This document shows positions 1 to 5,600 of a stretch of 7,844 nucleotides of DNA, in pieces. Location: positions 1 through 7,844 of the forward strand of contig CANQQN010000087.1 in the NCBI GenBank assembly GCA_947625995.1, given 5' to 3'. The translations under genes and the position numbers were made by a program. Position 1 is the stretch's first letter, and every line of letters starts with the position of its first letter. The DNA comes from an uncultured Lachnospiraceae bacterium (GTDB lineage: Bacteria; Bacillota; Clostridia; Lachnospirales; Lachnospiraceae). The notes beneath the pieces were generated by a model, which saw only the letters and a list, made by a program, of their open reading frames with translations, did not search any database and had not been told where the DNA came from.

Positions 1-1115
1 GCAGGGTGCTGGCCGTTGATATCCCTTCGGGCGTTCACGCGGATACCGGCCAGTGTATGGGCGAGGCTGTCCGGGCAGATGTGACGGTAACCTTCGCGTT
101 TTATAAGCGGGGACAGCTTTTGTATCCCGGCAGGGCTTTTTGCGGAAAGTGCGTTCTGCGGGACATCGGCATTACGGAGCGGGCCCTTCCTGTAAAGGAG
201 CCGCTGTCCGTCTGCTATGACAGGTCCGATCTTTCAAAGCTTCCGGCACGCCGCGCCGATTCCAATAAGGGAACCTTCGGAAAGGTGCTGCTGGCGGCGG
301 GAAGCAGGGAAATCTGCGGCGCCGCTTATTTAAGCGCGAAGGCCGCATACAGGACCGGCGCCGGGCTTGTAGGCCTTTTTACGGAGGAGACAAACCGTCA
401 GGCCCTGCAGCAGATGCTGCCGGAAGCGTTACTGACGTTTTATGAGGCTTCTCCCGGGGAAAAGGACAAGGCAGCCTGTCCGTCGATGCTTCTGGCAAAT
501 AAGCTTTTCTGGCCGGAGGTTGTCGGCATCGGGCCGGGACTTGGAACGGATGAAATCGCCAAGGAGCTTTTGCAAACAGTTCTGGAACGGCCAAGGACGC
601 CGGTGGTGATCGATGCGGACGGACTCAATCTTCTTGCAAAATATCCCGAACTTCTGCAAAAACGCAGAGAGCGCCTGCGGCAGGCGGAAGGCGATACCCC
701 GAAAGAACTTCCGGAGTTGATCGTAACTCCCCATATGGCGGAGATGGGCCGTCTTACGGGGATTGCTGTTTCAAGGCTGAAGGAGGATCCGGTCAGATAT
801 GCGGCGGAGCTTGCAAAGGAATATCACGGCGTCTGCGTATTGAAGGACGCCTGTACGGTGGTCTGCGATCACAGGGGAAGGTGCTTTTTGAATACAAGCG
901 GCAATAACGGCATGTCCACAGGAGGTTCGGGGGATGTGCTCACCGGTATCATCAGCGGATTGCTGGCGCAGGGAATGCCTGCTTTTGAGGCGTCGTCTCT
1001 GGGAGTGTATCTTCATGGATGCGCAGGAGATACGGCGGCGGCGGAAACCGGGGAGTATGGGCTGATGGCCGGAAATCTCATAGACGGAATCGAGGAACTG
1101 CTCAATGAAAAATGA
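1..1115 (+). CDS. nnr: Bifunctional NAD(P)H-hydrate epimerase / ADP-dependent dehydratase, 5' truncated by window edge
   Basis: This enzyme repairs hydrated NADH and NADPH (NADHX/NADPHX). The N-terminal epimerase half interconverts the R and S forms, and the C-terminal dehydratase restores the cofactor using ADP. The reading frame is open from the left edge (first whole codon at 3), so the true start lies outside. The GTG at 6 is internal, because the residues that follow it (VDIPSG) belong to the middle of the YjeF_N epimerase fold. The dehydratase domain begins near 265 with NKGTFGKVLLAAGS, followed by GAAYLSAKAAYRTGAGLV. DADG lies at 612-623, TPHMAEMGRLTG near 726, and the nucleotide-binding signature GGSGDVLTGI with its catalytic Asp at 933-935. 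The roughly 34-residue stretch between DADG and TPH is highly charged and looks slightly longer than usual. The family KGxxT element reads KDACT here. The 3' end overlaps alr by 11 bases, which suggests translational coupling. About 150 N-terminal residues are missing. The family call is secure. Confidence 0.95.
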   Translation, partial: RVLAVDIPSGVHADTGQCMGEAVRADVTVTFAFYKRGQLLYPGRAFCGKCVLRDIGITERALPVKEPLSVCYDRSDLSKLPARRADSNKGTFGKVLLAAGSREICGAAYLSAKAAYRTGAGLVGLFTEETNRQALQQMLPEALLTFYEASPGEKDKAACPSMLLANKLFWPEVVGIGPGLGTDEIAKELLQTVLERPRTPVVIDADGLNLLAKYPELLQKRRERLRQAEGDTPKELPELIVTPHMAEMGRLTGIAVSRLKEDPVRYAAELAKEYHGVCVLKDACTVVCDHRGRCFLNTSGNNGMSTGGSGDVLTGIISGLLAQGMPAFEASSLGVYLHGCAGDTAAAETGEYGLMAGNLIDGIEELLNEK

Positions 1116-2280
1116 TTATTACAGAGTATATGCACAGATCGATCTGGATGCGATAGAATATAATATAGACCAGATGCAGCGGAACATGGAGCCGGATGTG
1201 AAAATGTTCGCCGTGATCAAAACCGACGGTTACGGACACGGCGCGGTGCCCATAGCCAGATTGCTGGAAGACAGAAAGCAGATCCTTGGATATGCGGTGG
1301 CGACGCTGGAAGAGGCTCTGATACTGCGCCGCTGCGGCATCAAGAAAAAAATACTGATCTTGGGTTATACGTTTCCGGAACAGTATGAACAACTGGTAAA
1401 AGCGGACGTCTCGCCGGTAGTATTCCGGTATGATATGGCAAAGGCAATGTCTGATACGGCGGGAAGGCTGAACCGGAAAGTGAAGATGCACTTAAAGCTT
1501 GATACAGGTATGCGAAGGATTGGCCTCCAGCCTGATGAGGAGGGCTTTTTGGAAGCAAAAAAGATCCTGTCGCTGCCCAATCTGCATGCAGAGGGGATCT
1601 TTACCCATTTTGCAAAGGCGGATGAGAAGGATAAGACTTCCGCCTGCGAACAGCTTCGGATATACAGGGATTTTGTGGACAGACTGGAACGGGCCGGATT
1701 TTCCTTTGATATTCACCACTGCGCCAACAGCGCGGGGATCATCGACATGAAGGACGCCCATATGGATGCGGTGCGCGCGGGAATCTCCCTGTACGGCCTG
1801 TATCCCTCCGGTCAGGTGAACAAAAGGGCGGTGCCCCTGAAGCCGGCGTTGTCTTTAAAAAGCCGGGTGGTACATGTAAAAACAGTGCCCTCCGGTCTTG
1901 CGGTCAGCTACGGCGGCACCTATGTAACGGACAGGACTACGGTGATCGCGACGATCCCGGTGGGATACGGAGACGGATATCCCCGTATGCTGTCCAACAA
2001 GGGTTACGTGCTGATCCGGGGAAAGAGAGCGCCGATCATCGGCAGAGTCTGCATGGATCAGTTTATGGTGGATGTGACGGATATTCCCGGCGTATCTATG
2101 GGGGATCCGGTGACGCTGATCGGAACGGACGGAGAAGCTTCCGTTTCTGTGGATGAGCTTGGAGATCTTTGCGGGCGGTTTTCCTATGAATTCCTGTGCG
2201 ATCTTGGAAAGCGGATCCCAAGGATCTACAGTCGCCACGGAGAATGGGTCGCAAAGAGAGATTCATTTCAATGTGAATAA
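1105..2280 (+). CDS. alr: Alanine racemase (PLP-dependent)
   Basis: This cytoplasmic enzyme converts L-alanine to D-alanine for the D-Ala-D-Ala end of peptidoglycan precursors. The 391-residue length is normal for the family. The N-terminal TIM barrel carries the PLP-binding lysine K39 in AVIKTDGYGHG; the usual form is VVKANAYGHG, so TDG replaces the more common ANA. K131 in HLKLDTGM matches the carbamylated lysine of Geobacillus Alr, and R138 the PLP-contacting arginine. The second catalytic base is Y269 in AVSYGGTY, followed by IPVGYGDGYPR and the C-terminal beta domain with GRVCMDQFMVD. The ATG at 1105 lies inside the 3' end of the upstream gene, with GAGGA at 1092-1096 eight bases ahead, so it is probably translated in coupling with that gene. 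The downstream neighbour is mazF, as in Bacillus. The position in a housekeeping operon suggests the biosynthetic rather than catabolic racemase; that is an inference. Confidence 0.97.
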   Translation: MKNDYYRVYAQIDLDAIEYNIDQMQRNMEPDVKMFAVIKTDGYGHGAVPIARLLEDRKQILGYAVATLEEALILRRCGIKKKILILGYTFPEQYEQLVKADVSPVVFRYDMAKAMSDTAGRLNRKVKMHLKLDTGMRRIGLQPDEEGFLEAKKILSLPNLHAEGIFTHFAKADEKDKTSACEQLRIYRDFVDRLERAGFSFDIHHCANSAGIIDMKDAHMDAVRAGISLYGLYPSGQVNKRAVPLKPALSLKSRVVHVKTVPSGLAVSYGGTYVTDRTTVIATIPVGYGDGYPRMLSNKGYVLIRGKRAPIIGRVCMDQFMVDVTDIPGVSMGDPVTLIGTDGEASVSVDELGDLCGRFSYEFLCDLGKRIPRIYSRHGEWVAKRDSFQCE

Positions 2281-2407
2281 AATACCACGCTGATCGGAAT
2301 ACACAAAAAAATCCGGGCAATACTATAGCAGACGGCAGGTTTACCTGACGTTTGCGGTTAAAGGAAAACCAAAGATGGTGAAACAAACGTAACGGAGAGT
2401 GGATTCC
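2281..2407. other. alr-mazF intergenic gap, no antitoxin gene
   Basis: In Bacillus subtilis the antitoxin gene ndoAI (about 90 codons) sits between alr and ndoA. Here the gap is 127 bases, and all three forward frames are soon closed by stops: TAG at 2326-2328, TGA at 2290-2292 and TGA at 2346-2348. The only complete small frame near mazF encodes five residues (MVKQT). No recognisable ribbon-helix-helix or AbrB-like remnant is seen. A short inverted repeat (CAGGT/ACCTG around 2336-2347) has only a 2-base loop and no T-run, so it is not a terminator. No confident promoter could be assigned. Confidence 0.6.
2394..2399 (+). promoter_or_regulatory. Ribosome binding site deciding the mazF start
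   Basis: GGAGAG lies here, with the GGAG core ten bases before the ATG at 2408. An in-frame GTG at 2399 would overlap this site and could not use it, so the shorter start is preferred. Starting at 2408 also makes the residue numbering match Bacillus EndoA exactly (R25, T48). Confidence 0.75.
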
Positions 2408-2755
2408 ATGAATATCAGGCGCGGAGACGTGTATTATGCGGATTTAAGGCCGGTCATCGGCTCGGAGCAGGGCGGTGTGCGGCCGGTTCTTGTGATACAG
2501 AACGACATAGGAAACAGGCACAGTCCTACAGTGATCGTAGCCGCTATCACATCTAAGATGAATAAGGCAAAGCTTCCAACCCATGTAGAGTTGGATTCTT
2601 CCAAATACAGCATGATGAAAGATTCGGTGATCCTGCTGGAGCAGCTGCGTACCATTGATAAAAGGAGACTGAAGGACAGGGTGTGTCATCTGGACAGCGA
2701 GATCATGCTCCGGATAAGACACGCGTTGCTGATTAGTTTGGAATTGGATACATAA
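2408..2755 (+). CDS. mazF: MazF/EndoA (PemK family) endoribonuclease toxin
   Basis: This is a sequence-specific mRNA interferase. The Bacillus subtilis homologue EndoA cuts single-stranded RNA at UACAU and is held inactive by a small antitoxin. The 115-residue protein is full length for the family (EndoA is 116). It begins with MNIRRGDVYYADLRPVIGS, followed by EQGGVRPVLVIQND containing R25, and VAAITSK containing T48. R25 and T48 are the residues known to be essential in EndoA. Conserved KAKLPTHVE, DSVILLEQLRTIDK and a normal C-terminal helix follow. Nothing suggests inactivation. No antitoxin gene lies immediately upstream or downstream, although alr upstream is conserved; this is the odd feature. 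The gap to alr is 127 bases, so mazF may be transcribed with alr or from its own unidentified promoter. The target sequence may differ from that of EndoA, although close similarity through the active-site region makes a related specificity likely. Confidence 0.96.
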   Translation: MNIRRGDVYYADLRPVIGSEQGGVRPVLVIQNDIGNRHSPTVIVAAITSKMNKAKLPTHVELDSSKYSMMKDSVILLEQLRTIDKRRLKDRVCHLDSEIMLRIRHALLISLELDT

Positions 2756-2773
2756 GAATGATTCTTGACTAAT
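2732..2773. repeat. Weak nested inverted repeats at the mazF 3' end
   Basis: ATTAGT at 2732-2737 pairs with ACTAAT at 2768-2773. Inside it, AAGAA at 2754-2758 pairs with TTCTT at 2762-2766 around a 3-base loop. The inner arm overlaps the mazF stop codon. Both stems are short and A/T rich and no T-run follows, so this is not a canonical intrinsic terminator and may be chance. Confidence 0.2.
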
Positions 2774-2798
2774 TCATAGGAAAGTGATAGTTTATACT
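2765..2798 (+). promoter_or_regulatory. Possible promoter elements before the AEC transporter gene
   Basis: TTGACT (2765-2770) resembles a sigma-A -35 box and TATACT (2793-2798) matches five of six -10 bases, 33 bases before the ATG at 2831. The spacer between them is 22 bases, well above the usual 17, and no TGn extension precedes the -10. Either only the -10 is real or the match is accidental in A/T-rich sequence. Confidence 0.3.
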
Positions 2799-2830
2799 GA
2801 AAGAAAAAACTGGGAAACAGATGAAAAACA

Positions 2831-3760
2831 ATGGATGATATTTCAATAATCGGCACAAGGATGCTGATGCTGTTCGCCATTATGATGATCGGCTTTATCG
2901 CCAATAAGGCAGGCATCATCGACGAGTACGCGAACAAAAAATTTTCTTCTCTTGTAGTAAATATTACTGCGCCCGCCATGATCCTTGCATCTTCGGAGGG
3001 TGCGGCGTCTTTAGGCTCCAAAAAGGACGCCCTTCTGGTGCTGCTTGTTGCAGTTTCCATGTATGCGTTCCTCGGTCTGATGTCCTTGACGGTACGCAGG
3101 CTGTTTCGCATTCCGGCCGGGGAAGAGGGCGTGTACCGGTTCATGATCGTGTTCGGCAACAATGCGTTCATGGGATTTCCGGTGGTACAGGCGATCTTTG
3201 GGGACAACGCGTTGTTTTATGCGGCGATCTTTAACATTCCCAACAATATCCTCGCCTATTCCTACGGCGTTTATCTTTTGACAAAACACCGCGGGGAGGG
3301 CGGAAATTTCAGATGGCAGAATATGGTGAATCCCGGCGTGGTATCGGCGGTGCTGACGCTGCTTTTGTTTTTGCTCGGGCTTTCCCTTCCGTCTTTTGCC
3401 ATCACTACGCTGGACTGCGTGGGAAATATCACCACCCCGCTGGCGATGATCGTGATCGGCGCGTCTCTTGCAAACGTGCCGTTAAAAAGTGTATTGAAGG
3501 ATGTGAAGATCTACCTGTTCAGCCTGTACAAGATGATCCTGCTGCCTGCGCTGATCTGGTCTGTGGCCCGGCTGCTCATTAAGAATCCGGTGGTACTGGG
3601 CGTGCTGGTGATCATATCCGCCATGCCCTGCGCGACCATAGCGGTGATGCTTTCCACTGAATACGGCGGTGATGCGAAGACCGCGTCCCGGTATGTATTT
3701 GTGTCCACTGTTTTGTCGGTGATCACAATTCCAATCGTTGCATATTTTATGGTTTTGTGA
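2831..3760 (+). CDS. AEC (auxin efflux carrier) family membrane transporter
   Basis: This is an integral membrane protein of 309 residues, the usual size for bacterial AEC permeases. About ten hydrophobic segments can be read: roughly residues 5-25, 38-55, 66-88, 103-123, 126-150, 168-190, 197-217, 227-248, 252-274 and 286-308. The family hallmark NNAFMGFPV is at 110-118, where helix 4 is broken by Gly and Pro, and the second-half motif MPCATIAVMLSTEYGGD is present near 265-282. AEC members export or import small organic acids or amino-acid-like compounds (malate, malonate and auxin in characterised cases). The substrate here cannot be told from sequence. The ATG at 2831 gives the expected N terminus just ahead of helix 1, but no good Shine-Dalgarno sequence precedes it. 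A five-codon frame (2821-2838, MKNNG) overlaps the start. The gap from mazF is 75 bases and the gap to the L,D-transpeptidase gene is 45. Confidence 0.9.
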   Translation: MDDISIIGTRMLMLFAIMMIGFIANKAGIIDEYANKKFSSLVVNITAPAMILASSEGAASLGSKKDALLVLLVAVSMYAFLGLMSLTVRRLFRIPAGEEGVYRFMIVFGNNAFMGFPVVQAIFGDNALFYAAIFNIPNNILAYSYGVYLLTKHRGEGGNFRWQNMVNPGVVSAVLTLLLFLLGLSLPSFAITTLDCVGNITTPLAMIVIGASLANVPLKSVLKDVKIYLFSLYKMILLPALIWSVARLLIKNPVVLGVLVIISAMPCATIAVMLSTEYGGDAKTASRYVFVSTVLSVITIPIVAYFMVL

Positions 3761-3767
3761 TAAAATA
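3743..3767. repeat. A/T-only inverted repeat over the AEC transporter stop codon
   Basis: TATTTTAT at 3743-3750 is perfectly complementary to ATAAAATA at 3760-3767, with a 9-base loop. It overlaps the TGA stop at 3758-3760. The 8-bp stem is all A/T and no T-run follows on the + strand, so as a terminator it would be weak. It could mark the transcript end or be a chance palindrome. Confidence 0.3.
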
Positions 3768-3792
3768 GCTGTATCTGTGGGAAAAGCAGATT

Positions 3793-3798
3793 AGGAGG
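3793..3798 (+). promoter_or_regulatory. Strong ribosome binding site of the L,D-transpeptidase gene
   Basis: A perfect AGGAGG sits seven bases before the ATG at 3806. This fixes the start and predicts efficient translation, in contrast to the transporter gene upstream, which has no clear site. Confidence 0.9.
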
Positions 3799-3805
3799 AA
3801 TCCAT

Positions 3806-5572
3806 ATGGAGAAACGAACGGGTTTTTTTAGGAATCATAAAAAAGCGGTCATAGCGGCGTCGATCCTGTTGGTACTTGCCATTACAGGGGCTGTTGTGGG
3901 CATCGTGCTTCATATAAGGGCCGGAAAAACCCGGGATCAGGATGATGTCTCCGATCTGGTGGAAATGATGGCGGATCTTGTGAACGAGCCTGTTTCTCCG
4001 GAGGACGAGCCTTACCAGCCTGAAGAAGAGCAGCAGTCGGACCCGATCCGCATTATGGTAAATAAAAAGAGAAACTGTATTACTGTTTATGATAAAAAAA
4101 GCAACCAGCCTGTCAGAGCCATGATCTGTTCGGTTGGTTACAATACGCCTGTCGGCACTTTCTACACAAGCGACCGTTATACATGGAAGATCGTCAACGG
4201 CAATGTGTGGAGCCAATATGCCACGAGGATCACAGGAAACGTACTGTTCCATTCCGTTCCCTATGGGCAGAAGGATAAGTCCACATTGATCTCAAAATAC
4301 TATAACCGGCTGGGCACCAATGCTTCCGCCGGTTGTATCAGAGTGATGGTGTCCGATGCCAAGTGGCTGATGGAACACTGCGCGCCGGACACGGAAGTGG
4401 AGATTTACGAGGACAATGACCCCGGCCCCCTTGGGAAGCCGATTTCCATCGTTGTGTCCGCAGATGAACAGTGGGATCCCTCCGATCCCGATCCGGAAAA
4501 TCCGTGGCTTGGACACAAGGCGGTGCTGGAGGGCGCGGTGAACCGTACGGTAGAGCGCAACATCGATTTTGATTACCTGACCGGGCTTTCGGGGAAGGAT
4601 ACGGTGGGCAACGACATAACCGCCCAGATCAAAGTAGATACGGATCTTGACATTAATAAGGTCGGGACTTACAAGGTAAAATATACACTGACAGACGGCA
4701 TCGGCAGTACGGATTCCGTGGAAGTCGTCTACACTGTGGCTGATAGGACGCCGCCGTGTTTTTCGGGAATAAAAAAGGAGGTCCATGTTCCTCTGGGCGA
4801 GGAGGTATCCGTCGATGAACTGCTGGATCATGTGTACGTGGCGGATAATAATGAGATCCTTGACAAGGACCGGATCAATGTGGAGATCCCTCCCGTTGAA
4901 GAGGGAGAAAGCCGCATCACCTATACGATAAGGGACGACTATGGCAATGTTGCCACCGCTTATACCACGATGATCGTGGATAATGAACCGCCGCAGTTGT
5001 TCCTGTATTCCGATGCAGGCCATATTCTGGACAGTTCTCAGGCAGTCAATGAAGAATTTGCCCTGTCCAGAGTTTACGCGACGGATTCCGGGACAGAGCT
5101 TCCGAGAGACGCTATCAGCGTGACGATCTACAACGCCGACTGGGGATATACCTTTGTGTATGTTGCCACGGACAAGAGCGGGCAGACCGCAACGATGACC
5201 GACAGTGTCAGCTATATGTCTTATACCATTACCGCGGACGGGATCCTGACAGTTACGGATCTGAGCGCGGAACAGCTGCTGCAGGGCGTGGTACTGAAAA
5301 ACAGCGCCGGTCAGGAGCTTGGCGGGGAAAATATACAGATTGACATCCAAAATACCATGGGGAACCAGTATCTTGTCACCTACCGGTATGACTATTCTTC
5401 ACCCCTTGGCACAAGGAGCGCAACGGCGGCAAGGTCTGTGATGTTGGCGTCAGGAGAGACACCGGCGCCTGCAGGGACGTCGGCGCCATCGGAGGCCCCG
5501 CAGACATCCGTTACGCCGGAGCCTATGGTCCTGCCTACCACGCAGGTGGCTACGCCTACAGAAGTAAATTAA
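3806..5572 (+). CDS. Membrane-anchored L,D-transpeptidase (YkuD) with Ig-like repeats
   Basis: This is a predicted cell-wall enzyme that acts outside the membrane. YkuD L,D-transpeptidases use a cysteine to join peptidoglycan stem peptides by 3-3 cross-links or to attach proteins, releasing the terminal D-Ala of a tetrapeptide. The 588 residues read in order as follows. A basic N terminus and one membrane segment (about 14-36) have no lipobox or clear cleavage site. An acidic linker follows (about 43-77). The YkuD domain spans about 78-210, with H149 in LFHSVPYG and the catalytic motif SAGCIR holding C177 and R179. A second acidic, Pro-rich linker lies at about 218-234. Three or four Ig-like domains (DUF5011-like) follow, two of them opening with the typical DxxPP (D313 and D392). 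The tail (550-588) is rich in Pro, Thr, Ser and Ala, with no LPXTG motif. The active site looks complete. The leuS gene starts 28 bases downstream. The exact reaction (cross-linking, protein anchoring or hydrolysis) is not decidable from sequence. Confidence 0.93.
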   Translation: MEKRTGFFRNHKKAVIAASILLVLAITGAVVGIVLHIRAGKTRDQDDVSDLVEMMADLVNEPVSPEDEPYQPEEEQQSDPIRIMVNKKRNCITVYDKKSNQPVRAMICSVGYNTPVGTFYTSDRYTWKIVNGNVWSQYATRITGNVLFHSVPYGQKDKSTLISKYYNRLGTNASAGCIRVMVSDAKWLMEHCAPDTEVEIYEDNDPGPLGKPISIVVSADEQWDPSDPDPENPWLGHKAVLEGAVNRTVERNIDFDYLTGLSGKDTVGNDITAQIKVDTDLDINKVGTYKVKYTLTDGIGSTDSVEVVYTVADRTPPCFSGIKKEVHVPLGEEVSVDELLDHVYVADNNEILDKDRINVEIPPVEEGESRITYTIRDDYGNVATAYTTMIVDNEPPQLFLYSDAGHILDSSQAVNEEFALSRVYATDSGTELPRDAISVTIYNADWGYTFVYVATDKSGQTATMTDSVSYMSYTITADGILTVTDLSAEQLLQGVVLKNSAGQELGGENIQIDIQNTMGNQYLVTYRYDYSSPLGTRSATAARSVMLASGETPAPAGTSAPSEAPQTSVTPEPMVLPTTQVATPTEVN

Positions 5573-5587
5573 AAATTCAGTGAAGAT

Positions 5588-5594
5588 GGAGGAG
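5588..5594 (+). promoter_or_regulatory. Ribosome binding site deciding a TTG start for leuS
   Basis: GGAGGAG lies six to eight bases before TTG at 5601. An in-frame ATG at 5586 would add five residues, but its own G is the first base of this site and no Shine-Dalgarno sequence lies upstream of it. TTG is therefore the favoured start, giving a protein that begins MAESYNHRAIEQKW, like other LeuS proteins. Confidence 0.75.
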
Positions 5595-5600
5595 AGTAAA

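Noticed and set aside
6..8. GTG as the start of the first gene
   Set aside because: The frame continues to the left edge and the following residues are internal epimerase sequence, so the gene is truncated rather than starting here.
2686..3207. A 173-codon open frame on the - strand across the mazF end and transporter start
   Set aside because: Its hydrophobic stretches mirror the transporter helices on the other strand. It also overlaps the mazF 3' end, so it is not a credible gene.
3773..3791. Short inverted repeat ATCTG/CAGAT just before the transpeptidase ribosome binding site
   Set aside because: The stem is only 5 bp with a 9-base loop and no T-run. It is too weak to call a terminator or a riboswitch.
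4292..5350. A 352-codon open frame on the - strand opposite the transpeptidase gene
   Set aside because: It lies wholly within a gene with clear YkuD and Ig-like motifs. Its translation is rich in His, Arg and Ile with no recognisable domain, as expected for an antisense shadow.
5544..5555. AGGTGGCTACGC, which resembles the T-box core AGGGTGGNACCGCG
   Set aside because: The match is incomplete and the bases encode part of the Pro/Thr-rich tail of the transpeptidase. No antiterminator/terminator pair follows before leuS.
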